Source: an uncultured Eubacteriales bacterium
GTDB lineage: Bacteria; Bacillota; Clostridia; Oscillospirales; Oscillospiraceae
NCBI GenBank assembly: GCA_900546415.1
Contig: URCY01000023.1
Location: forward strand, 1 to 25,719
Length of the DNA: 25,719 nt
Reading direction: 5' to 3'
Both the position numbers and the translations under genes were made by a program. This document shows, piece by piece, positions 15,797 to 23,581 of this stretch (position 1 is the stretch's first letter; every line of letters starts with the position of its first letter). Under the pieces are notes generated by a model that saw nothing but the letters and a program-made list of their open reading frames with translations, was not told the DNA's origin and ran no database searches.

Positions 15797-16341
15797 AAAG
15801 AAACCTCCGTTGCTTCCGAAATTACCGCATCGGCACGGCAGTCATGCGGCTGCGCCGGCACCGACGGGAGCAGTTGAAAATCATAGCAAAGCGCAAGGGT
15901 CGGATGCAGCGGCTCCCGCTGCAAAAACCGGTCGTAAAACCCGCCGCCATAGCCAAGCCGCGCGCCGTCGGCGCCAAAGGCCAGCCCCGGAAGCAGCACG
16001 AGCGCCGTCGGATCGTCGACGGGCGGCGACCCGAGCGGCTCGGGCGCGCCGAAGGCGTCCGGCACAAGCGGCGTGTCCGCCGTCAGAAGGCGGAAGCGCA
16101 GCCGCTCCCCCTCCACGCACGGCGCGGCGACGCGCTTGCCGTCGGCCAATGCGCGGCGCAGAATGGGTGCGGTGCGCACCTCCTGATTGCAGCTCAGATA
16201 GAGATAGACCGTGCGCGCCTGCCGGTAGAGCGGATGCCGGAAGAGCCGTTCGGCCAGCCTGTCCGAGGCCGTCTCGATCTGCTCGGGCGTCAGGGCGCGT
16301 TTTTTCTGCCGGATCAGCCGGCGCAGCTCCGTTTTTTTCAT
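15793..16341 (-). CDS. 5-formyltetrahydrofolate cyclo-ligase
   Basis: This 182-residue enzyme converts 5-formyltetrahydrofolate to 5,10-methenyltetrahydrofolate with ATP, returning folate to the one-carbon pool. The N-terminal MKKTELRRLIRQKKRAL is typical, as are PCVEGERLRFR and LLPGLAFGADGARLGYGGGFYDRFL, in which residues 130-138 form the GxGGGxYDR ATP/phosphate motif. The length fits the family. It starts a two-gene unit with the HicB/DinB-like gene. The likely promoter lies so close that the leader would be only about 6 nucleotides. Confidence 0.95.
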   Translation of the reverse strand: MKKTELRRLIRQKKRALTPEQIETASDRLAERLFRHPLYRQARTVYLYLSCNQEVRTAPILRRALADGKRVAAPCVEGERLRFRLLTADTPLVPDAFGAPEPLGSPPVDDPTALVLLPGLAFGADGARLGYGGGFYDRFLQREPLHPTLALCYDFQLLPSVPAQPHDCRADAVISEATEVSL

Positions 16342-16353
16342 GGTTCTACCCTC

Positions 16354-16382
16354 ATTCTATCGAATCCTGCAAGCGATGTCAA
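16354..16382 (-). promoter_or_regulatory. Sigma-A promoter of the folate cyclo-ligase gene
   Basis: On the minus strand, TTGACA (16377-16382, exact) and TAGAAT (16354-16359, five of six) are 17 bp apart. The expected start site near 16347 leaves almost no untranslated leader before the ATG at 16341. Confidence 0.8.
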
Positions 16383-16396
16383 GGCGCAGCTCGCAG

Positions 16397-16454
16397 AAAA
16401 AGTCGAATCGACCGGCTTGGGCGCGCGGCGGCGCGTGGAAGCCGGTCGATTTTT
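16397..16454 (-). terminator. Terminator after the ABC exporter operon (bidirectional)
   Basis: ATCGACCGGCTT (16407-16418) pairs perfectly with AAGCCGGTCGAT (16439-16450) around a GC-rich loop. On the minus strand a T-run follows after TCGAC (A-run at 16397-16401); on the plus strand the stem is followed directly by TTTT. It ends the four-gene minus-strand operon. Confidence 0.8.
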
Positions 16455-16455
16455 C

Positions 16456-16473
16456 GGGAATCTCTGATTCATA
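16456..16473 (+). repeat. Relic of foldback element terminus
   Basis: GGGAATCTCTGATTCATA repeats the terminal sequence of the foldback family (GGGAATCTCTGAATCAATC at 11187) for about 16 bp. No further part of the element is recognisable. It lies between the ABC exporter stop and its terminator. Confidence 0.6.
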
Positions 16474-16480
16474 CGGATTC

Positions 16481-18232
16481 TCAGGTGTTCTCGCCCAGAT
16501 TCTGCGTGCGGTAAAGCTTGGCGTAAAGGCCGTTTCGCGCCAGCAGCTCGTCGTGCGTGCCCTCCTCGACGATTTTCCCGTCAGCGACGGCGATGATGCG
16601 TCCGGCGCTGCGGATGGTCGAGAGCCTGTGGGCAATGATGAGCGTGGTGCGGCCCTCGGCCAGCGCGTCGAGCGCGGACTGGATCCTCGACTCGGTCACG
16701 CTGTCGAGCGCGCTCGTCGCCTCGTCGAGGATCAGCACCGGCGGATTTTTCAGGAAGATCCGCGCGATGGATACGCGCTGCTTCTGCCCGCCGGAGAGCA
16801 TCGAGCCGCGCTCGCCGACGTTCGTGTCGAAGCCGTCGGGCATGGCCATGATGTCGTCATAAATTTCGGCCTTTTTTGCGGCCGCCTCGATCTCGGCCTG
16901 CGTCGCGTCGGGCTTGCCGTAGCGGATGTTGTTGCCGATCGTGTCGGCAAAGAGGAAGACCTCCTGCTGCACGACGCCGACGGCGCGGTGCAGCGACTCC
17001 TGCGTGACCGCGCGGACATCCTGCCCGTCGATCCGGATTGCGCCCTCGCTGACGTCATAAAAGCGCGGGATCAGCTTGCAAAGCGTGCTCTTGCCGCCGC
17101 CGGACGGGCCGACGATCGCGACCGTCTCGCCGGGCCTGACGTGCAGCGAGACGTTGTCGAGCACCTCGTCGCCGCCGTAGGCGAAGCTAACGCCGTCAAC
17201 ATCGATCGCGCCGCGCACGTTCTTCAGCTCCTTGGCGTCGGGCGCGTCCCTGAGCTGCGGCTCGGTGCGCATCAGCTCGATGAAGCGCTCAAGACCGGCA
17301 AAGCCCGTCGAGAACATCTCGGCAAAGTTGATGAGCTTGCGCACGGGGCTGATGAAGGTCGAGATATAGAGGCTGAAGGTCAACAGGTCGACCATTTCCA
17401 TCCGCCCCTGCATGATGAGCCAGCCGCCGAAGGCCACGACCGCCACGGACAGCAGCGGCAGGAAGAATTCCAGCGAGCCGTTGAAGATGCCCATCTGATG
17501 ATAAAACTCGCGCTTGGAAACCTTGTAGCGCTCGTTGGCGTTGTCGAATTTTCCGAATTCGACGTCCTCGTTGGCGAAGGCCTTGGCCGTGCGGATGCCG
17601 GAGAGGGACGACTCGATCTCGGCGTTGATGACGGCCGTGCGCTGCTTGACGCCCTTGGACGCCGCGCGCATCTTTTTGCGCCGCAGGATCAGCACGACGA
17701 TCAGAATCGGCAGAATCGCCAGCACGACCACGGCCAGCCGCCACTCGATCGAGAACATGACCACGAGCGCGCCGACGATCGTCAGCATCGAGATCAGCAG
17801 ATCCTCCGGGCCGTGGTGCGCAAGCTCTGTGATCTCAAAGAGGTCGCTCGTCAGGCGGCTCATGAGCTGGCCGGTGCGGTTGCGGTCATAAAAATCATAG
17901 CCCAGCGTCTGCATATGGCGGAACAGGTCGCGCCGGATGTCGGCCTCGACGCGGATGCCGAAGGTGTGACCCCAGTAGGTGATGACGTAATAAAGCCCGG
18001 CGCGCAGCAGATAGGCCACGGCCAAGATCCCCATGATCGTGAAGAACAGGCCGTAGGCGTTCTGCGGCAGCAGGCTCTTCATCGCGCCGCGCGAGACGAT
18101 CGGGAAGGCCAGATCGACCGCCGCGACGACCACGGCGCAAAGCATATCCAGCAGGAACAGCCGACGGTGCGGCTTGAAATAGGAGATGAAAATGCGAAGC
18201 AGGCTATGCTTCCGGTAAAACTCTGTGTTCAT
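16481..18232 (-). CDS. ABC exporter half-transporter (membrane plus ATPase domains)
   Basis: This 583-residue protein is a type IV (MsbA/LmrA-like) ABC exporter with an N-terminal six-helix membrane domain (to about residue 315) and a C-terminal ATPase. The ATPase carries Walker A GPSGGGKST at 375-383, Q-loop VQQEVFLF at 421, signature LSGGQKQR at 479-486, Walker B VLILDEATSALD at 499-510 and the switch histidine His535. All catalytic residues are intact and only one such gene is present, so a homodimer is likely. The substrate is unknown. The ATG at 18232 follows AAAGGA with 8-bp spacing and overlaps the MATE gene by 29 bp. Confidence 0.95.
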   Translation of the reverse strand: MNTEFYRKHSLLRIFISYFKPHRRLFLLDMLCAVVVAAVDLAFPIVSRGAMKSLLPQNAYGLFFTIMGILAVAYLLRAGLYYVITYWGHTFGIRVEADIRRDLFRHMQTLGYDFYDRNRTGQLMSRLTSDLFEITELAHHGPEDLLISMLTIVGALVVMFSIEWRLAVVVLAILPILIVVLILRRKKMRAASKGVKQRTAVINAEIESSLSGIRTAKAFANEDVEFGKFDNANERYKVSKREFYHQMGIFNGSLEFFLPLLSVAVVAFGGWLIMQGRMEMVDLLTFSLYISTFISPVRKLINFAEMFSTGFAGLERFIELMRTEPQLRDAPDAKELKNVRGAIDVDGVSFAYGGDEVLDNVSLHVRPGETVAIVGPSGGGKSTLCKLIPRFYDVSEGAIRIDGQDVRAVTQESLHRAVGVVQQEVFLFADTIGNNIRYGKPDATQAEIEAAAKKAEIYDDIMAMPDGFDTNVGERGSMLSGGQKQRVSIARIFLKNPPVLILDEATSALDSVTESRIQSALDALAEGRTTLIIAHRLSTIRSAGRIIAVADGKIVEEGTHDELLARNGLYAKLYRTQNLGENT

Positions 18233-19628
18233 TGCTTTGATCCTTTACGATATTGTGTATCCAATAGCCCCGTTTGATTAAAATCAGGCCGACGACGCCC
18301 TTGCCCAGCTCCACCGCGCGGCAGACGGCATAGAGCCAGACGATGTCGATGCCGGTCGTGAGCCGGAGCAGATAGGCCAGCGGCGTGGTGAAGACGAGGC
18401 CGTAAAAGCTGTCGAAGAACATCGTCACGAGCGTCTTGCCGCCGGAGCGGATCGTGAAATAGCAGGCGTTGGCGAGGCAGTCGAAGGGCATGGTGCAGGC
18501 CGCGACGAGCAGCAGCTTCGCCGCCAGCGACCGCACGCCGTCGGAGACCTCGTAGATCTGCGGGATCGCGCCCGAGAGCGCCGCCAGGATCGCCGCGATC
18601 ACGACCGTCGTGGAGACGGCAAAGAAGATCAGCTTGCGGTCGGCGTCCTTGGCCTCGTCAATGCGGTCGGCGCCCAGGAGCTGGCCGATGATGATGCCGA
18701 TGGAATTGCCCAGCGCCAGAAATACCACGCTGAACACGTTTGTCACGGTCGAGCAGATGTTGTTCGCCGCAACGACGTCCAGCCCGCTGAGGGAATAGCA
18801 CTGGCTCAGGAGCGCCACGCCGAGCGCCCAGAGCGTCTCGTTGATCATCAGCGGCGTGGTCTTCTCCGTGATCTGCCACGCAAGCTGCTTCGGCAGCCGC
18901 AGCGTGCGGTACACGCCGACGATGAAGGGGTTCTTCTCCGGGTTGCGGTGCGTCCAGAGCATCACGACCGCCATTTCGACATAGCGTGCCAGAACGGTCG
19001 CGATTGCCGCGCCGTCCGAGCCGAGCTTGGGGAAGCCGCAGTAGCCGAAGATCAGCAGCGTGTTGAAGCAGAGATTCACGGCCACGGAGACGATGCCCGC
19101 GACCATCGGCACGACGGTCTGTCCGCATTCGCGCAGCGTGCCGGAGTAGATCTGCGTCAGGCAGAAGGGCAGGAAGCTCAGCAGGATGATGCGCAGATAG
19201 CTCCGCGCATAGACCAGCGAGGCCTGCCGCTCGGCCTCCGTGCCCTCGCCGCGCAGATAGAGCATGATCAGCTCGTCGCCGAACAGCAGGAACACCGCCG
19301 TGCCCAGCACGGTCAGCGCCGCGCAGATGAGCAGCTTGAAGCGGAAGGCGTGCTGCACGCCCTCGCGGTTGCCGGAGCCGAAAAACTGCGCCCCGAAAAT
19401 GCCCGCGCCGGACACCGCGCCGAAAATGGCGAGGTTAAAAACAAATATTAAGGTGTTGGCAACGCTGACGCCGCGCAGATGCGCCTCGTCGATGCGCCCG
19501 ACCATGATGTTGTCCAAAAGGCTCACGAACTGCGTGATGCCGTTCTGGATCATGATCGGCACGGCAAGCGAGAGCACCATGGCGTAAAACGCCCTGTCAC
19601 CGATCCATCGGTTCTTCAGTCTGTGCAT
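18204..19628 (-). CDS. MATE-family efflux transporter
   Basis: This 474-residue membrane protein of about 12 helices belongs to the multidrug and toxic-compound extrusion superfamily. The N-terminal half contains VPIMIQNGITQFVSLLDNIM and GAVSGAGIFGAQFFG, both typical of clostridial MATE (NorM/DinF-like) proteins; a second similar half follows (LWALGVALLSQCYSLSG, ALGNSIGIIIGQLLGA). The ATG at 19628 is chosen because the membrane domain begins right after it and GGGGAG precedes it; the frame continues upstream over the end of the YfhO gene but without hydrophobic sequence. It overlaps the YfhO gene by 32 bp and the ABC exporter by 29 bp. It may export drugs or an envelope precursor. Confidence 0.93.
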   Translation of the reverse strand: MHRLKNRWIGDRAFYAMVLSLAVPIMIQNGITQFVSLLDNIMVGRIDEAHLRGVSVANTLIFVFNLAIFGAVSGAGIFGAQFFGSGNREGVQHAFRFKLLICAALTVLGTAVFLLFGDELIMLYLRGEGTEAERQASLVYARSYLRIILLSFLPFCLTQIYSGTLRECGQTVVPMVAGIVSVAVNLCFNTLLIFGYCGFPKLGSDGAAIATVLARYVEMAVVMLWTHRNPEKNPFIVGVYRTLRLPKQLAWQITEKTTPLMINETLWALGVALLSQCYSLSGLDVVAANNICSTVTNVFSVVFLALGNSIGIIIGQLLGADRIDEAKDADRKLIFFAVSTTVVIAAILAALSGAIPQIYEVSDGVRSLAAKLLLVAACTMPFDCLANACYFTIRSGGKTLVTMFFDSFYGLVFTTPLAYLLRLTTGIDIVWLYAVCRAVELGKGVVGLILIKRGYWIHNIVKDQSNEHRVLPEA

Positions 19629-22536
19629 CGGACTCCCCTTCTTCTGTTTTCTCTTCAGAATCGTCCGCCCCGTCAGGCGTTTCGTCCCCGTCTGAGAGCG
19701 GCTCGTCCTCCTCGGGCAGCTCGTCGCCGTCGGGGTCAAATTCTCCGGCCAGCGCGGCCAGCGCGGCGCGCCTTCTCGCGCGGCGGCCGACGCGCTCGGC
19801 GGGGTCAAGTCCGTCGCGCTCGTCCGGCAGCAGCACCGGCCGCCTGCGCAGCGCGATCACCAGCGCCAAAAAGGCCAGCAGGCACACGCCGGAGATCGCC
19901 AGACCCGGCACAAGGCCGCGCGAGCGATAGGTCAGCACGATCTCGTGCGCTCCGGCCGTCAGCGGAAAGCTGATGACCGCGTCCGTCCCGCGGACGTTCG
20001 TCTCCTGCGGGTCGTAGGTCGGCGCAAGCTCCACCGGCTCGCCGTCGACCGTCGCGCTCCAGCCACGCTCATAGGGGATCGCGGCGTAGAAGATGCCGTC
20101 CTGCTTCACGTCGATCGTGCCCTTGATACAGGTGTCGTCCCACTGCGTCACCTGCCAAGGCTCGTCGCGCAGCGCGGCAAGCCCGCGCTCATAGACCGCG
20201 TCGTCCTGCATGGCGACCTGCAGGGAGATGTTGTTTGCCGTTCCGGCATCCACGTCAAACGAGAAGGTCAGCTCATCGCCCGCGCTGCATGCGCCGAGCG
20301 TGAACACCAGCGGCACGCGCGTCTTGCGGCTCATCACGAGCTCCCCGTTGCGGGAGCAGTCGACCTCCTTTGTGCCGCTCGGCGCGTAGACCGAGACGGC
20401 GACCAGCCCGTCATGCGGCACCTGATAGCGCACCGTGACCGCGGCGTCCTCCGCGCCCTCCGGCGCGATATAGCGGAAACTCGTGCCCGTGCCGCCGGTC
20501 TTGCTGAAGGAGGTGTCCGCCGTGGCGTCGAGTGATTCGCTGCCGAGCTTCTCATAAAGCGGCTCGGCGACGCCCGTCACGGACGCAAACAGCCGCGCCT
20601 GCTCGTCGAGCGAAAGATGACGGTATTCCTCCGAGACGAAATCGGCAAAATCCGAGTCGACTAGGAAGCCCGGCGCGATATAGGACTCGTTGCGCAGGAG
20701 CTTCGTGCTCCCGGCGGAGGCGATCGAGACGGTGTAGGGCGATTCGACCGTGACCGACTCGCGGTTGAGCAGATATTTGATCGCACACATCGTGTTGGCG
20801 AACGGCGTCGATTCATAGTAGGCATAGCGGTTGCTGCCCGGCCACGCCGACAGGCCGAGGCTGTGGCTGAAGCGGTTGAACACGACGTTCGCCGAGGAGT
20901 TGAACATCGACACGCCGTGGTAGCCGTTGAGCGCGCCGTCGTTGAGGGTCTGCGTCTGGCTCGTCTCCATGCGGAAGAAGGGCGTGCCCTCCTCGAGGCC
21001 GTTGGCGTAAGCAATGAGCTGCTGCACGGCGTCGTTGTCGCGCGGGTAGCCCGTGCGCGTCGTGATGCCGACCTGATCCACGCCGTAGGCGAAGGTCACG
21101 GACATCTCCATGACCATGACCGCGCAGAGTGCGACCGTGCCGAGCGTGCGGCGCAGCCCCGTCGGCGCATAGACCGCCAGCGCGAGGATCGTGCCGACGA
21201 GCACGAGCGCGCTGAGCACGGTTTGCCGCAGCACAACGTCTCCGAGCTGCACGTCGTTCCAGATCAGCAGCAGACCGGCCAGTGCAGCCGGGACGAGCGT
21301 CCATTTTTTCAGGGTGTCGCGGTGCGTCCAGAGGCGGTAGGCCATAAAGAGCTGCACGAACGGGAACAGGAAGCTGAAGCGATAGGGCAGCATATTCGGG
21401 AAATGGAAGCCGTGCCAGAGGTAGTCCAGCGGACGGAACAGGAAGCTCAGCACGAGGACGGCCAGCAGGAGCAGGCACATGAGCTTTTCGCGCAGGCGAA
21501 TGCGCCCGTCGAAGAGATACAGCACGCTCAGGATCGTCATGCTCAGGCCGCAGAAGATGTTCGGCAGCCCCTCCATGCTCGTGATCGTCGGGCTGGTCAG
21601 AAGCTGCGTGAGCACCTGCCGGATCGCCGAGAGCATCCCGGGCAGCGTCTCGTTTTTCAGCAGGCTCCAGAGGCCGCCGGCTGCGGCGAGGTCGCCGTAA
21701 GCGCCCTCGGCGATGTTCATGGCAAACGTCCTGACCTCGATGCTGCGGGAGGAATACGTCCCCTGCATGGCCAGCAGCATCGGCAGCAGCAGCGCCGCCG
21801 TCATGCCGACGCCGAGCACCGTGCCGAGCGCGATGCGCACGAAGCGCTTGCCGAAGTTCCGGCCGCCCTGCCAGTTGACGAAGCAATAGGCAAAGAAAAA
21901 CAGCGCCACGAACAGGCAGCACATATAGCCGATGTAATAGTTGCTCCAGATCGTCAGCGCCAGCGCCAGCACATACAGGCGGAAGCGGCCGTCGCGCAGC
22001 AGCACGACCGTCGCGGCAATCAGAAGCGGCAGCAGCGCAAAGGCATCGAGCCAGATGATGTTCCAATAATAGCCGCACGCCCACGCGCACAGCGCGTAGC
22101 CCAGCGCGAAGACGGCCATGCTCAGGCTGCTTCTGCGGAAGACCGTCTTCAGAAAATAGGCAAAAAACAGCCCGGCAAAGGCCAGCTTCATGACCGTCAT
22201 CAGCGCGAAATACTCGCGCAGGACGCTCAGCGGCACGAGTGCCGAGAACAGATAGAGCGGGCTTGCCAGATAATAGGCATAGAGCGGGGCATAGGCCGTG
22301 CCCATGCCGACATCCCAGCTATACTGCATCGAGCCGCCGGTGCGCAGCTTCTCGCGGAAGGTCACGAGAAACGGATAATACTGATGCCATTCGTCGCTGG
22401 CCATGATCTGCTTATCCCCGAACGGGAAGAAGCCGGAGCAGGCAAAGACGAGGCAGCAGATGAAAAACGGCAGCAAAAATGCCAGCGGGAGCGTCCAGCG
22501 CTCCGCGCGGCGGGAACGACGCAACGGTGAAGTCAT
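19597..22536 (-). CDS. YfhO-family membrane protein with acidic tail
   Basis: This 979-residue protein has an N-terminal block of about a dozen membrane helices, a large soluble segment (about residues 620-900, extracytoplasmic by analogy), a final helix, and a charged C-terminal tail. The first loop carries GDKQIMASDEWHQYYPF (Asp41, Asp48, Glu49), where GT-C glycosyltransferases keep catalytic acids. The soluble part ends in AAIPYERGWSATVDGEPVEL, a YfhO hallmark. Family members such as B. subtilis YfhO are linked to sugar decoration of wall polymers using lipid-linked sugars. Twenty-four of the last 49 residues are Asp or Glu, which is unusual. The ATG at 22536 follows AAAGGAGG and overlaps the kinase stop by 4 bp. 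The frame extends upstream without support. Confidence 0.9.
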   Translation of the reverse strand: MTSPLRRSRRAERWTLPLAFLLPFFICCLVFACSGFFPFGDKQIMASDEWHQYYPFLVTFREKLRTGGSMQYSWDVGMGTAYAPLYAYYLASPLYLFSALVPLSVLREYFALMTVMKLAFAGLFFAYFLKTVFRRSSLSMAVFALGYALCAWACGYYWNIIWLDAFALLPLLIAATVVLLRDGRFRLYVLALALTIWSNYYIGYMCCLFVALFFFAYCFVNWQGGRNFGKRFVRIALGTVLGVGMTAALLLPMLLAMQGTYSSRSIEVRTFAMNIAEGAYGDLAAAGGLWSLLKNETLPGMLSAIRQVLTQLLTSPTITSMEGLPNIFCGLSMTILSVLYLFDGRIRLREKLMCLLLLAVLVLSFLFRPLDYLWHGFHFPNMLPYRFSFLFPFVQLFMAYRLWTHRDTLKKWTLVPAALAGLLLIWNDVQLGDVVLRQTVLSALVLVGTILALAVYAPTGLRRTLGTVALCAVMVMEMSVTFAYGVDQVGITTRTGYPRDNDAVQQLIAYANGLEEGTPFFRMETSQTQTLNDGALNGYHGVSMFNSSANVVFNRFSHSLGLSAWPGSNRYAYYESTPFANTMCAIKYLLNRESVTVESPYTVSIASAGSTKLLRNESYIAPGFLVDSDFADFVSEEYRHLSLDEQARLFASVTGVAEPLYEKLGSESLDATADTSFSKTGGTGTSFRYIAPEGAEDAAVTVRYQVPHDGLVAVSVYAPSGTKEVDCSRNGELVMSRKTRVPLVFTLGACSAGDELTFSFDVDAGTANNISLQVAMQDDAVYERGLAALRDEPWQVTQWDDTCIKGTIDVKQDGIFYAAIPYERGWSATVDGEPVELAPTYDPQETNVRGTDAVISFPLTAGAHEIVLTYRSRGLVPGLAISGVCLLAFLALVIALRRRPVLLPDERDGLDPAERVGRRARRRAALAALAGEFDPDGDELPEEDEPLSDGDETPDGADDSEEKTEEGESDAQTEEPMDR

Positions 22537-23378
22537 GGAAGTTCCTCCTTTATGTTCTGCCAGCGAGCCATCAGCTCGGGCAGCGTTTCCTGAAAATTCA
22601 CGCCGTACCAGCGGCGGTCGGGAGCCTGCACCGTGCGGCGCAGCGTCAGCGCGACATAGTCTGCCGCGAGGCGCACGGCGCGCTCCAGCGGCGCGCCCTG
22701 CACGAGCGCCCCGGCGCAGGTCGAGGCGAACAGGTCGCCCGTGCCGTGAAAGACCTCCGGGATATAGGACGTGCGCACGAGCGTCCCGGTTCCGTCCCGC
22801 TGCAGCGCCGCGACGGCCATATCGCCGTCCACGCGCAGGCCGGTCAGCACGGCCGCACGGCAGCCCAGCTCGAGCAGCCGCTCCAGCAGCCGCCGCGTCT
22901 GCGCCGCATCCTGCACGGGGCTGTAGGCCGTCCCCGTCAGGAGGCACGCCTCGGTTACGTTCGGCGTCAGAACATCGGCGCGGCCGCAGAGCGCGCGCAT
23001 CGCCTGCGGGAACGCGTCGGAAAATCCGGCGTAGAGCGCGCCGTTGTCGCCCATGACCGGGTCGATCAGCGTCAGCGCCGGGCGCTCGTCCATGCCGTCC
23101 AGCAGCGCGCCCACCAGCCCGACCTGCTCGGCCGAGGCCAGATAGCCGGTGTAAACGGCGTCGAAGCGCAGGTGCATCGCGCGCCAGTGCGCCATGATCG
23201 CCGGAAGCTGCGGCGTCAGATCGAGGCTGACGAAGCCGTCAAAGGCCGTGTGCGCCGAGAGCAGCGCCGTCGGCAGCGCCGCGCATTCCACGCCCATGGC
23301 CGAGAGCACCGGCAGCGCAATGGTCTGCGAGCAGCTTCCGATGCAGGAAAAATCCTGAATGCTTGCGATTCGTTTCAT
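22533..23378 (-). CDS. Pyridoxal/pyridoxamine kinase (PdxY-like)
   Basis: This 281-residue cytosolic enzyme of the ribokinase-like superfamily would phosphorylate vitamin B6 vitamers with ATP. Visible motifs are IQDFSCIGSCS at the N-terminus (the substrate-binding start of PdxK/PdxY proteins), LIDPVMGDNGALY near residue 105, LTPNVTEACLLTG near 138, and the anion-hole HGTGDLFAS at 211-219 with catalytic base Asp215. A hydroxymethylpyrimidine kinase (ThiD) role is less likely given the N-terminal SCIGSCS. The ATG at 23378 follows GAGGG. It leads the operon with YfhO, MATE and ABC exporter, though no obvious metabolic link joins it to them. Confidence 0.9.
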   Translation of the reverse strand: MKRIASIQDFSCIGSCSQTIALPVLSAMGVECAALPTALLSAHTAFDGFVSLDLTPQLPAIMAHWRAMHLRFDAVYTGYLASAEQVGLVGALLDGMDERPALTLIDPVMGDNGALYAGFSDAFPQAMRALCGRADVLTPNVTEACLLTGTAYSPVQDAAQTRRLLERLLELGCRAAVLTGLRVDGDMAVAALQRDGTGTLVRTSYIPEVFHGTGDLFASTCAGALVQGAPLERAVRLAADYVALTLRRTVQAPDRRWYGVNFQETLPELMARWQNIKEELP

Positions 23379-23409
23379 GAAATCCCTCGAATTTCTCGTT
23401 AATTTAATA

Positions 23410-23415
23410 ATTATA
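23410..23415 (-). promoter_or_regulatory. -10 box of the kinase-YfhO-MATE-exporter operon
   Basis: TATAAT on the minus strand lies 31 bp before the kinase ATG. The -35 position has only TTCCAT, a poor match, so the promoter is likely but not strong on sequence alone. Confidence 0.6.
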
Positions 23416-23482
23416 CTCGATTCCCGCTGAAAATGGAAGTCTTTCCCCAAAAAATCCGCGTTTTTCTTTCCAAAACGTGAAA

Positions 23483-23530
23483 ATCAAAAATATTGTGTTT
23501 CCCTCTTGCATTTGCCACAAGATATGGTAT
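23483..23530 (+). promoter_or_regulatory. Tandem NrdR-like boxes upstream of nrdD
   Basis: Two 16-bp sites, ATCAAAAATATTGTGT (23483-23498) and CCACAAGATATGGTAT (23515-23530), each match the NrdR box pattern ACACAATATATTGTGT at 12 of 16 positions. Their starts are 32 bp apart, about three helical turns, as is usual for the paired boxes bound by NrdR, the ATP/dATP-sensing repressor of ribonucleotide reductase genes. The second box overlaps the -10 element. Confidence 0.7.
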
Positions 23531-23533
23531 AAT
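23506..23533 (+). promoter_or_regulatory. Extended -10 promoter of nrdD
   Basis: TGGTATAAT gives an exact -10 hexamer (23528-23533) with the TGN extension; TTGCAT at 23506-23511 is a partial -35 box 16 bp upstream. The leader of about 40 bases contains a small CCGGC/GCCGG hairpin at 23544-23557. Confidence 0.8.
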
Positions 23534-23581
23534 GTAGGCGTTTCCGGCTCACGCCGGATGGAAAACGGAGGAGCATTGACT

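Noticed and set aside
16340..18277. Plus-strand open frame of 645 codons opposite the ABC exporter
   Set aside because: Antisense shadow of a clear ABC exporter; the composition is implausible (Asp, His, Arg and Gln rich) and no ribosome binding site is seen.
20863..22530. Plus-strand open frame of 555 codons opposite the YfhO gene
   Set aside because: Antisense shadow with skewed Arg/Gln/Ala/Glu composition and no recognisable domain.
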